Assembly (NCBI GenBank): GCA_035542155.1
Contig: DATKLX010000092.1
Location: 1 to 20,095, forward strand
Direction: 5' to 3'
Source of the DNA: DATKLX01 sp035542155
GTDB taxonomy: Bacteria; Chloroflexota; Anaerolineae; Anaerolineales; Anaerolineaceae
Length of the DNA: 20,095 nucleotides
Part shown: piece by piece, positions 5,657 through 12,934 of the stretch
How positions within the stretch are numbered: position 1 is the stretch's first letter
Layout of the letters: each line of letters starts with the position of its first letter
Position numbers and translations under genes: made by a program
Notes under the pieces: model-generated
The model's input: only the letters and a program-made list of their open reading frames with translations
Databases searched by the model: none
Told to the model about the DNA's origin: nothing

Positions 5657-7540
5657 ATGAGTAAATCCCCAACTCGCCGCCTGACCATGGCGCAGGCGCT
5701 GATCGCCTTTCTCAAATCCCAGTCCGTCGAACGCGACGGCCACGAGCAGCCCTTCTTTGCCGGCTGTTTTGGCATCTTTGGCCACGGCAACGTGGGTGGG
5801 ATCGGCCAGGCCCTCCAGCAGAATCCTGATTTTCGCTACTACCAGTGCCGCAACGAACAGGGTATGGTCCATATCGCTACCGGCTACGCGAAGATGAAGA
5901 ACCGCCTGCAGACACTGGTCTGCACCTCCTCCATCGGTCCGGGCGCCACCAACATGATCACCGGCGCCGCTACCGCGACGATCAATCGCCTGCCGGTCTT
6001 GCTCCTTCCCGGGGATATTTTCGCCCGCCGCAACGTCGCCCCGGTCCTGCAGCAGCTCGAATGTCCCCTGAGCCAGGATATCTCGGTCAACGACTGTTTC
6101 AAGCCCGTCAGCCGCTACTGGGACCGCATCAACCGGCCCGACCAGTTGATCCTCTCCCTGCCCGAGGCCATGCGCGTCCTGACCAGCCCGGCCGATACGG
6201 GCGCGGTCGTCCTGGCCATCCCCCAGGACGTGCAGGCCGAAGCCTACGAGTACCCGGAGGCTTTCTTCGGCAAGCGGGTCTGGCACGTCGCGCGCAACCG
6301 TCCCGACGCGGCCGCCCTCCAGGAAGCTACCCGGCTGATCCGCGCCAGCCAGCGCCCGCTGATCGTGGCCGGCGGCGGGGTGATCTACTCCGAAGCGACC
6401 GCGGCGCTGGCCCGCTTCGTCGAGCAGACCGGCATTCCGGCGAGCGAGACGATGGCCGGGAAAGGCAGCCTGCCCTTCGACGATGCGCTCAACCTGGGCG
6501 CGATCGGGGTCACCGGGACTCTCGCCGCCAACCGCATCGCCCGCGACGCTGACCTGGTGATCGGCATCGGCACCCGCTACAGCGATTTCACCACCTCCTC
6601 CAAGACTGCCTTCCAGAACCCGGACGTCCGCTTTATCAATATCAACGTCGCCGGGTTCGACGCGGCCAAGCATTCTGGCCTGATGCTGGTCGGAGATGCC
6701 CTCGCCACCCTCGAAGAGCTGAGTGCTTCTCTCGAGGGTTACTGCACGGATGCGGATTACCAGGCCCGGGCCCGCCAGTTGCACGCCGCCTGGGAGGCTG
6801 AGGTCGAGCGAATCTACGCCATCCGCAACCAGCCCCTGCCCAGCCAGGGAGAGCTCTTCGGCGCGATCAACGAGGGTATCCCGCCTTCGGCGGTGATGGT
6901 CAATGCCGCCGGCTCCATGCCCGGCGATCTGCACAAGCTCTGGCGCGCTCGCCACCCCAAGAATTTCCACATGGAATATGGCTATAGCTGCATGGGCTAT
7001 GAAATCGCCGGGGGCCTGGGCGTCAAAATGGCGGCACCCGAGCGCGAGGTCTACGTGATCGTCGGCGATGGCAGCTACCTCATGCTCTCCTCCGAGCTGG
7101 TCACCTCCATCCAGGAGGGCTACAAGCTGAATATCATTTTGCTCGACAACCACGGCTTCAAGAGCATCGGCTCGCTCAGCCGCTCGCTCGGCCAGGACGG
7201 TTTTGGCACCCGTTTCATCTTTCCTCAGGATGGGCAGCTCGTGGGGGATTCCGCGGGCGACCAGGTCCGGCCGCTCAAAATCGATTACGCCCAAAACGCC
7301 CGCAGCCTGGGGGCGCATGTCATCCGCGCCGAAACCTACGCCGATTTCGTGGCTGCCCTGCAGGAAGCGCGCGGCTTCCCGCAGACTACAGTGATCGTCA
7401 TCCAGAACGACCGCCTGGTGGGCGTCGCGGGGTACGATAGCTGGTGGGATGTGGTCGTCGCCGAGGTCAGCCAGATGCCCTCCGTGCAGGAAGCCCGGAA
7501 GAAATGGGAAGAGATGCGAGCCAGTGAGAAATATTACTGA
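5657..7540 (+). CDS. iolD: IolD, 3D-(3,5/4)-trihydroxycyclohexane-1,2-dione hydrolase
   Basis: IolD opens the ring of the diketone made from scyllo-inosose, giving 5-deoxy-glucuronate, in cytoplasmic myo-inositol breakdown. It is a thiamine-diphosphate enzyme of the acetolactate-synthase fold. The 627 residues compare with about 637 in the Bacillus enzyme. The family-specific stretch FFAGCFGIFGHGNVGGIGQA lies at residues 33-52. The cofactor-activating glutamate is E67 in RNEQGM, followed by SSIGPGATNM. The diphosphate/Mg-binding motif runs from GDGS (470-473) to DNHG (497-500), and YDSWWDV near the C-terminus is also typical of IolD. AAGGAG seven bases before the ATG supports the start. It is the first gene of an operon, with iolA 35 bases downstream. 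No truncation or missing key residue was seen. Confidence 0.95.
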   Translation: MSKSPTRRLTMAQALIAFLKSQSVERDGHEQPFFAGCFGIFGHGNVGGIGQALQQNPDFRYYQCRNEQGMVHIATGYAKMKNRLQTLVCTSSIGPGATNMITGAATATINRLPVLLLPGDIFARRNVAPVLQQLECPLSQDISVNDCFKPVSRYWDRINRPDQLILSLPEAMRVLTSPADTGAVVLAIPQDVQAEAYEYPEAFFGKRVWHVARNRPDAAALQEATRLIRASQRPLIVAGGGVIYSEATAALARFVEQTGIPASETMAGKGSLPFDDALNLGAIGVTGTLAANRIARDADLVIGIGTRYSDFTTSSKTAFQNPDVRFININVAGFDAAKHSGLMLVGDALATLEELSASLEGYCTDADYQARARQLHAAWEAEVERIYAIRNQPLPSQGELFGAINEGIPPSAVMVNAAGSMPGDLHKLWRARHPKNFHMEYGYSCMGYEIAGGLGVKMAAPEREVYVIVGDGSYLMLSSELVTSIQEGYKLNIILLDNHGFKSIGSLSRSLGQDGFGTRFIFPQDGQLVGDSAGDQVRPLKIDYAQNARSLGAHVIRAETYADFVAALQEARGFPQTTVIVIQNDRLVGVAGYDSWWDVVVAEVSQMPSVQEARKKWEEMRASEKYY

Positions 7541-7575
7541 TAAGGTATTTCTGATTGAGGAGATAAGCAGTCGGT

Positions 7576-9054
7576 ATGTCTGAACCTGAGAAATTGATAA
7601 ACTACATCAATGGTTGCTGGTGCGAATCTTCCGCGGCGCAGTACCTGGACGTCAACAACCCGGCCACGGGGGAAGTGCTGGCCCGGGTCCCGCTCTCCCC
7701 ACCAGAGGAGATCGAGGAAGCCGCGCGGACCGCCGCCCTCGCCCAGGCCGAATGGCGCCGCGTCCCGGCCACGCAGCGAGTCCAGTTCCTGTTTACCCTG
7801 AAGGCATTGCTGGAGGACGCCTTCGAGGACCTGGCCAGGCAGATCACCCTCGAAAACGGCAAGGTGATCGACGATGCCCGCGGTGAGATGCGCCGCGCGA
7901 TCGAGAATGTCGAGGCGGCCTGCGGCATTCCTATCCTCATGCAGGGCGATTTTTCGGAAGACGTGTCTCGCGGCATCGATGAGTATATGATCCGCCAGCC
8001 GCTGGGCGTCGCGGCCACCATTGCTCCCTTCAATTTCCCCGGCATGATTCCCTTCTGGTACCTGCCCTATGCCGTCGCCGCCGGCAACGCCATCATCATC
8101 AAGCCCTCTGAGCGCACCCCAATCACCATGCAGAAGGTCTTCCACCTGCTCGAGAAAGCCGGTTTCCCGGCCGGGGTGGTCAGCCTGGTCAACGGTGGGC
8201 CAGACGTGGTCAACGCGATCCTGGACCATCCGCTGATCGGTGGGATCACGTTTGTCGGTTCCACGCCGGTAGCCCGCCACGTCTACAGCCGCGCTGCCGC
8301 TCATGGTAAGCGCGTCCAGGCCCAGGGCGGCGCGAAGAACCCCCTGATCATTTTGCCCGACGCGGACCTCGATCTGACCACCTCGATCGTCACCGACAGC
8401 GTCTTTGGCAATGCCGGGCAGCGCTGCCTGGCGGCGACCAACGTCGTCCTGGTCGGCGGCGCGAGTGAACGCTTCAAGCCAGCCCTGGCTGAAGCCGCGA
8501 GCACACGCGTGGTCGGTTTTGGCCTGGAACCCGGCGTGCAGATGGGCCCGGTGATTACCTCCCAGAGCAAGAGCCGCATCGAAGGCCTGATCCAGAAAGG
8601 GCTGGACGAAGGCGCCAATCTCCTGGTGGATGGGCGCAACCCCCAGATCCCCGGCTACCAGGATGGCTATTTCTTGCGCCCTACCGTTCTGGACAACGTC
8701 CGGCCGGAAACCAGCGTTGCAACCACCGAAATCTTCGGCCCCGTGATGACCGTGATCCACCTGGAGACGGTCGAGGAGGCCATCCAATTCGTCAACAGCG
8801 GCAGATATGGCAATATGGCCTGCATCTTTACCTCGAGTGGGGCTGCCGCGCGGAAATTCCGCTACGAGGCCCAGGCCGGAAATATTGGGGTCAACATCGG
8901 CGTGGCCGCTCCGATGGCTTTCTTCCCCTTCAGCGGCTGGAAAGAGAGCTTCTTCGGCGCCCTCCACGGCCAGGGCCGGCACGCTGTGGAATTCTTCACC
9001 CAGACTAAGGTGGTGGTCGAGCGCTGGCTGGGCGAGTGGTCCCGGAAATTCTAA
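7576..9054 (+). CDS. iolA: IolA/MmsA, CoA-acylating methylmalonate/malonate semialdehyde dehydrogenase
   Basis: This 492-residue aldehyde-dehydrogenase-fold enzyme oxidises malonate semialdehyde (inositol route) or methylmalonate semialdehyde (valine route) to acetyl-CoA or propionyl-CoA with release of CO2, using NAD and CoA. The diagnostic stretch PFNFPGMIPFWYLPYA is present, and the nucleophile is C284 in GNAGQRCLAATN. The general-base Glu of ordinary aldehyde dehydrogenases is replaced in QGGAKNPLI, as expected for the CoA-dependent subgroup, and the adjacent R283 fits the carboxylate-binding arginine. A GAGGAGA site precedes the ATG. It lies 35 bases after iolD and 31 bases before the next gene. 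The iolD neighbour argues for the malonate semialdehyde role in this operon. Confidence 0.95.
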   Translation: MSEPEKLINYINGCWCESSAAQYLDVNNPATGEVLARVPLSPPEEIEEAARTAALAQAEWRRVPATQRVQFLFTLKALLEDAFEDLARQITLENGKVIDDARGEMRRAIENVEAACGIPILMQGDFSEDVSRGIDEYMIRQPLGVAATIAPFNFPGMIPFWYLPYAVAAGNAIIIKPSERTPITMQKVFHLLEKAGFPAGVVSLVNGGPDVVNAILDHPLIGGITFVGSTPVARHVYSRAAAHGKRVQAQGGAKNPLIILPDADLDLTTSIVTDSVFGNAGQRCLAATNVVLVGGASERFKPALAEAASTRVVGFGLEPGVQMGPVITSQSKSRIEGLIQKGLDEGANLLVDGRNPQIPGYQDGYFLRPTVLDNVRPETSVATTEIFGPVMTVIHLETVEEAIQFVNSGRYGNMACIFTSSGAAARKFRYEAQAGNIGVNIGVAAPMAFFPFSGWKESFFGALHGQGRHAVEFFTQTKVVVERWLGEWSRKF

Positions 9055-9085
9055 AAAATCATCTGCGATCAGGAGAGGAACCACT

Positions 9086-10108
9086 ATGAACGATTCGCAA
9101 TTGACCCGGGTAGGCGTGATCGGCACGGGTGGGATGGGCAGCCGTCACGTCGTGAATCTGCACCGCTATGTGGGCGGCGCGACCGTCACCACTGTCTATG
9201 ATCTGGACCAGGGGAAAGCCGCCCAGGCAGCAGACCAGGCCGGCGGCGCCAGCATCGCGGACGACCCCATCCAGTTGATCCAATCCCCCAACGTGGATGC
9301 CGTCTTGATCGCCTCCCCGGACGACACGCACGCCAGGATGACCCTCGCCTGCCTGGAAGCCGGCAAACCGGTGCTGTGCGAGAAACCTCTCGCCACCACG
9401 GTGGACGATGCGGTCGAGGTTCTCGACGCGGAAATTGGCTGCGGCCGGCGGCTGGTCTCGGTCGGCTTCATGCGGCGCTTCGATCCCCAGCACCTGGCGG
9501 TCAAACAGGCCGCTCTTTCGGACGAGATCGGCCGGCCGCTGCTCTTCAAGGGGGTACATCGCAACGCCTCGGTTGCTTTTGGCATCAGCGGCGCGACCGT
9601 CCTGACTAACTCCGCCGGCCACGATTTCGACTCGGCGCGCTGGCTGCTCGGCGAGGAAGTCCAGGAGGTGTACGTGCGCGGCCTGCGCTCCCGGCCCGAG
9701 CTGCACCCGGACACCCGCGACCTGCTGGTCATCGAGATGGTCCTTTCCAACAACTGCATGGCGGTCGCCGAGGTCTACGTCAACGACTCCTACGGTTATG
9801 AGGTCTCCGCCGAACTGGTCTGCCAGTCTGGCGCCGCGGTGACCATGCAGCCCGACCTGGCCCTGGTGCGCGCCGGCGGCCACCGCGGCCATCGCGTCCC
9901 CAGCGACTGGCTCTCCCGCTTCCAGGACGCCTACGTCGCCGAGCTGCTGGATTGGATCGGCTCGATCCAGAGCGAGCAGCCCTTCCACGGCGCCAGCACA
10001 TGGGATGGCTACGCCGCCATGATGGTGACCAGCGCCTGCATTCAATCCCTGGGCAGCGGCGCGGTCGTACCGGTTCTCCTTCCGGAGAAGCCAGACTTTT
10101 ATCGCTGA
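9086..10108 (+). CDS. iolG: Gfo/Idh/MocA oxidoreductase, inositol 2-dehydrogenase-like (IolG-type)
   Basis: The 340-residue protein has an N-terminal NAD-binding Rossmann fold with GTGGMG (13-18) and the family signature CEKPLA with catalytic Lys K100. A C-terminal alpha/beta substrate domain carries GHDFDSARWLLG, with conserved His H179. IolG enzymes oxidise myo-inositol to scyllo-inosose, the entry step of the pathway, and the operon position supports this. One caution is that the Asp normally four residues before the catalytic His appears to be Asn (N175 in TNSAGHD). The enzyme might therefore prefer another polyol or inositol isomer. AGGAGAGG precedes the ATG, which lies 31 bases after iolA. 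A much longer in-frame upstream extension is only an overlap with iolA. Confidence 0.85.
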   Translation: MNDSQLTRVGVIGTGGMGSRHVVNLHRYVGGATVTTVYDLDQGKAAQAADQAGGASIADDPIQLIQSPNVDAVLIASPDDTHARMTLACLEAGKPVLCEKPLATTVDDAVEVLDAEIGCGRRLVSVGFMRRFDPQHLAVKQAALSDEIGRPLLFKGVHRNASVAFGISGATVLTNSAGHDFDSARWLLGEEVQEVYVRGLRSRPELHPDTRDLLVIEMVLSNNCMAVAEVYVNDSYGYEVSAELVCQSGAAVTMQPDLALVRAGGHRGHRVPSDWLSRFQDAYVAELLDWIGSIQSEQPFHGASTWDGYAAMMVTSACIQSLGSGAVVPVLLPEKPDFYR

Positions 10109-10143
10109 TCTACCCGGGCGTCCCCAGCCGCCAGATGGGGTAG

Positions 10144-10173
10144 TTGCGGAGGCCGGCGGCTCTGCCCTATAAT
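10144..10173 (+). promoter_or_regulatory. Predicted sigma-70 promoter for the ion-channel gene
   Basis: A perfect TATAAT (10168-10173) is preceded after 18 bases by TTGCGG (10144-10149), a partial -35 match. Transcription would start near 10180, about 90 bases before the channel start codon, suggesting a unit separate from the iol operon. Confidence 0.55.
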
Positions 10174-10201
10174 AGCTGGTATGCTGCGGACGGTTCACCC
10201 G

Positions 10202-10231
10202 GGCTGGATCAGGCGCTCGCCTGATCCAGCC
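10202..10231. terminator. Perfect 14-bp hairpin between iolG and the channel gene
   Basis: GGCTGGATCAGGCG (10202-10215) and CGCCTGATCCAGCC (10218-10231) pair exactly around a 2-base CT spacer. It could end the iol transcript, although no T-tract follows. Because it lies downstream of the predicted channel promoter it could also shape that gene's 5' leader, 39 bases before the start codon. Confidence 0.5.
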
Positions 10232-10270
10232 TTGCAGGCGGCTGGACGATAGCGGAAAAGCGAGCGGCGG

Positions 10271-11479
10271 ATGGGATTGGTTGCAGTAACTCTTGGGATT
10301 GTGCTGATTGCCCTGGTGGCCCTGGACGCCTTCGAGACGATTATCTTACCGCGCCGGGTGGTCCGGCGCTTCCGCCTGGCCGTCCTCTTTTTACGCACGG
10401 CGCGCTTCGGGTGGAACTCGCTGGCCCGGCTCATCCGCTCTGGCGCCAGCCGGGAAGCCTTCCGGGGGTATATGGGCCCGCTGTCCTTGCTCGCCCTGCT
10501 GTTGTTCTGGGCAGTGCTCTTCATCCTGGGCTTTGGGTTAATTCTGTGGGGATTGGCGCTTCCCCTGAATGCCGCCGGCGAGCCGCTCAGCTTCCCGGTC
10601 TATCTCTACCTGAGCAGCACCACATTCTTCTCGCTGGGCCTGGGGGATATCACCCCGGCGCCGGGTGTGGGACGCTGGCTGATCGTGAGCGAGGCGGCCC
10701 TGGGATTCATTTTTCTGGCCCTGGTGATCAGCTACATCCCCGTCCTCTACCAGGCGTTTTCCAGGCGGGAGCTGCGTATTTCCCTGCTGGACTCGCGGGC
10801 AGGCTCGCCAGCAACGGCCGTGGAACTGCTGCGCCGGAATTGTGCTGACAAGCAGGACGATGAGCTGCGCCAGTTGCTGCATGAATGGGAAGAGTGGAGC
10901 GCAGATATCCTGGAGAGCCACCTCTCCTATCCCATCCTGGCATACTACCGCTCGCAGCACGAGCAGCAATCCTGGGTCGAAGCCCTGACGGTGATCCTGG
11001 ACACCTGCGCGCTCATCCTGACGACCCTGGACGGCTTGCCCCTCACGACGGCGCGGTTTTCCTTCGCGATGGCGCGGCATGCCGTCGTGGATCTCGCCCA
11101 GGTTTTCGATGTTTCCCCCTCGCCCACGGTAAATCGCCTTTCACCGGAGGGGTTTGCCAGGCTGCAAGAGATGCTGACAGAAGCAGGTCTTCGCTTGCGG
11201 GAAGGAACCGGGACCGAGCAGGAGTTAGCCGCGTTGCGATTGACCTACGAGCCGTTTGTGAGCGCGCTGGCCGGGTTCATGCAGGTGTCGCTGCCGCCCT
11301 GGATCCCTTCGGATGGGACGCTCGATGATTGGCAGACCAGCGCCTGGGACGATCGATTTCCCTCAATCCGTAGAACCCTCGATCAGGTGATGCGCCGGCA
11401 AACCCGGTTTGAGTTACTGGAGGAATCCACCACCCCGGTCATGGACCGCGAGGATCAAGATCGAACGACAGGAGGATGA
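10271..11479 (+). CDS. Pore-loop ion channel (potassium-channel-like) with a long cytoplasmic tail
   Basis: This 402-residue membrane protein has a first helix at residues ~2-20 followed by DAFETIILPRR. A second helix is at ~71-97, then comes a pore loop with TTFFSLGLGDITP (117-129), and the last helix is at ~136-160. The SLGLGD segment lies where potassium channels carry TVGYGD, so it is a variant selectivity filter. A probable monovalent-cation channel is therefore inferred, but selectivity is uncertain. The remaining ~240 residues form an acidic, mostly helical cytoplasmic region that I do not recognise; it is not an obvious RCK/TrkA-N domain. The start has only a weak ribosome site (AGCGAGCGG). 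Its stop overlaps an ATG of the next gene (ATGA), so the two are probably co-translated. Confidence 0.8.
   Translation: MGLVAVTLGIVLIALVALDAFETIILPRRVVRRFRLAVLFLRTARFGWNSLARLIRSGASREAFRGYMGPLSLLALLLFWAVLFILGFGLILWGLALPLNAAGEPLSFPVYLYLSSTTFFSLGLGDITPAPGVGRWLIVSEAALGFIFLALVISYIPVLYQAFSRRELRISLLDSRAGSPATAVELLRRNCADKQDDELRQLLHEWEEWSADILESHLSYPILAYYRSQHEQQSWVEALTVILDTCALILTTLDGLPLTTARFSFAMARHAVVDLAQVFDVSPSPTVNRLSPEGFARLQEMLTEAGLRLREGTGTEQELAALRLTYEPFVSALAGFMQVSLPPWIPSDGTLDDWQTSAWDDRFPSIRRTLDQVMRRQTRFELLEESTTPVMDREDQDRTTGG
11469..11475 (+). promoter_or_regulatory. Shine-Dalgarno site deciding the CoA-binding protein start
   Basis: CAGGAGG ends six bases before the ATG at 11482, which is ideal spacing. 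It directly abuts the alternative ATG at 11476, which is too close. The site lies inside the last codons of the channel gene. Confidence 0.6.
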
Positions 11480-11481
11480 CC

Positions 11482-11928
11482 ATGCTGGACATCGATTTTA
11501 ATGACAGTGACGAGGAGCTTCGCGAGATCCTGGAAAATTCCCGGGTGATTGCGATCGTAGGGGAGTCGAACGACCACTATTATTCCAGTTACCAGGTTGC
11601 CCAGTACCTCAAGCAGATGGGATACACGGTCTACCCGGTCAATCCTAACCTGCAGGAGGTGGATGGGGACCGGAGCTATCCTAACCTGGTGGAAGTCCCG
11701 GCATCGATCGATGTGGTGGATGTCTTTCGCAAACCCATCTATCTGGACGAGATCGTCGATGAGGCCATCGAGGTAGGCGCCAGGGTGCTCTGGGCCCAAC
11801 TCGACGTCGTTTCCAGCACCCAGGAACCGGAACATCGCGCCAGGGAAGCCGGGATGAAGGTGGTTTCGAACCGCTGCATGCGCACAGAGCACGAACGGCT
11901 GAACATCCCACGGAAACGAAAAGAATGA
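11482..11928 (+). CDS. CoA-binding domain protein (YccU-like)
   Basis: The 148-residue protein is a single Rossmann-like CoA_binding_2 domain. It contains RVIAIVGESN, a SYQVAQYLKQMGYTVYPVNP stretch, then IDVVDVFRKP, a segment ending in VLWAQLDVV, and a C-terminal NRCMRTEH. The order matches small proteins such as E. coli YccU, and length is typical. The biochemical role of this family is poorly defined; related domains occur in acyl-CoA synthetases and deacetylase-linked systems. The chosen ATG has ideal spacing to AGGAGG. An ATG two codons earlier overlaps the channel stop as ATGA and is the alternative. Coupling to the channel gene suggests a shared function, possibly metabolite sensing, but that is inference. 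Confidence 0.85.
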   Translation: MLDIDFNDSDEELREILENSRVIAIVGESNDHYYSSYQVAQYLKQMGYTVYPVNPNLQEVDGDRSYPNLVEVPASIDVVDVFRKPIYLDEIVDEAIEVGARVLWAQLDVVSSTQEPEHRAREAGMKVVSNRCMRTEHERLNIPRKRKE

Positions 11929-11949
11929 TGGATGGAAGAAGTACCCGTC

Positions 11950-11984
11950 AACCCCGGCGCCGATCATCGCTGGCCCGGGTTTTC
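11950..11984 (+). terminator. Probable intrinsic terminator after the CoA-binding gene
   Basis: AACCCCGG pairs imperfectly with CCGGGTT around an inner CGA/TCG mini-stem, and TTTTCT follows. It lies 21 bases after the stop codon. The stem is interrupted by mismatches, so confidence is moderate. The next 190 bases up to the ABC ATPase gene are AT-richer and must hold its promoter, which I could not fix. Confidence 0.45.
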
Positions 11985-12172
11985 TAGATTCTGGTCCAAA
12001 CTGGTGTAACAGTTCTCCCGATGATTCGTTAATCTGAATAGAACTTATTTCTGAAGAAGAATAATGGGCAAACGAATGGTCCGGTCTGAGGGGAATGACT
12101 GGACCATTCGATTTTAATGCGAATATATCCGGCTGTTTCGAAGTATTATTAGTAGTGTTGGGAGGAAAACCC

Positions 12173-12931
12173 ATGAGCCACCATGATCTGCAAACAGACG
12201 AAGGACCTGCCGTGGAGGCGAGCCCCGAAGATGATTTCATCATTCAGGCGATCGGGGTTCAAAAGGTGTACCACACCGGCCTGGTGAGCGTGCCGGCGCT
12301 ACGGGGTGTGGACCTTTGCGTCCGGCGCGGCGAGATGGTTGCCATCATGGGGCCATCCGGCTGCGGCAAGACCACCCTGCTCAACTGCCTCTCGGGCCTG
12401 GACACCGCCGACGAGGGTCAGATCGCCATCGAGGGTGTTTCCCTTTCCGGCATGTCGGATCGGGAGCGCACCGACTACCGCGCCCGGCGGATGGGTTTCG
12501 TCTTCCAGTTCTACAACCTGCTGCCGGTTTTGAGCGCGGTGGAGAACGTCGAGCTGCCGCTCCTGGTTTCCGGGGTGCGGCCTGGGGAAGCCCGCAAGCG
12601 CTCGCTGGAGTCGCTGGCCCAGGTCGGGCTGGCGCACCGCGCCTATCACCGCCCGGCGGAGCTTTCCGGCGGCGAGCGCCAGCGTACCACGATTGCCCGG
12701 TCGTTGGTCAACCAGCCCGCGCTGGTGTGGGCTGATGAGCCGACCGGCGATCTCGACTCCGAGACAGCCAACGAAATCATGGACGTGCTGGTGGCCCTGA
12801 ACCGGGACCAGGGGCTGACCTTTATCCTGGTGACCCACGACCGGGGTGTCGGCTCGCGCTGCGAGCGGATCGTCCGCATGCGCGACGGCCTCGTAGTGGG
12901 CGAGCAGCCCGGAGCGGCGCAGGAGCGCTAA
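12173..12931 (+). CDS. ABC transporter ATPase, MacB/LolD type
   Basis: This is a 252-residue ATP-binding subunit. Walker A is GPSGCGKTT (60-68), the Q-loop glutamine is Q112 in FVFQFYNLLP, the signature LSGGERQ is at 164-170, Walker B ends in WADEPTGDLD with D188-E189, and the switch histidine is H222 in VTHDR. The FYNLLP and DEPTGDLDS segments place it with MacB, LolD and FtsE type ATPases, which power mechanotransmission or lipoprotein/peptide export rather than classic substrate channels. The start is set by GGGAGGA just before the ATG; a longer in-frame start 78 bases upstream lacks a ribosome site. The first ~22 residues are an acidic extension. The permease gene follows after three bases, so the pair forms one complex. 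Confidence 0.95.
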   Translation: MSHHDLQTDEGPAVEASPEDDFIIQAIGVQKVYHTGLVSVPALRGVDLCVRRGEMVAIMGPSGCGKTTLLNCLSGLDTADEGQIAIEGVSLSGMSDRERTDYRARRMGFVFQFYNLLPVLSAVENVELPLLVSGVRPGEARKRSLESLAQVGLAHRAYHRPAELSGGERQRTTIARSLVNQPALVWADEPTGDLDSETANEIMDVLVALNRDQGLTFILVTHDRGVGSRCERIVRMRDGLVVGEQPGAAQER

Positions 12932-12934
12932 TCC

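Noticed and set aside
5642..7318. 558-codon open frame on the minus strand
   Set aside because: It is antisense to iolD, which has all family motifs; the minus reading has low-complexity Gly/Ala/Asp/Gln composition.
8807..9085. Upstream in-frame extension of the iolG reading frame
   Set aside because: It would overlap iolA by about 250 bases. The ATG at 9086 has AGGAGAGG in front and gives the standard Rossmann N-terminus.
7534..9126. 530-codon open frame on the minus strand
   Set aside because: It is antisense to iolA and shows no domain-like pattern.
9059..10198. 379-codon open frame on the minus strand
   Set aside because: It is antisense to iolG and has no recognisable motif or ribosome site.
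12095..12172. Longer start for the ABC ATPase
   Set aside because: No ribosome site precedes it, while GGGAGGA precedes the ATG at 12173. The extra residues do not resemble an ABC ATPase.
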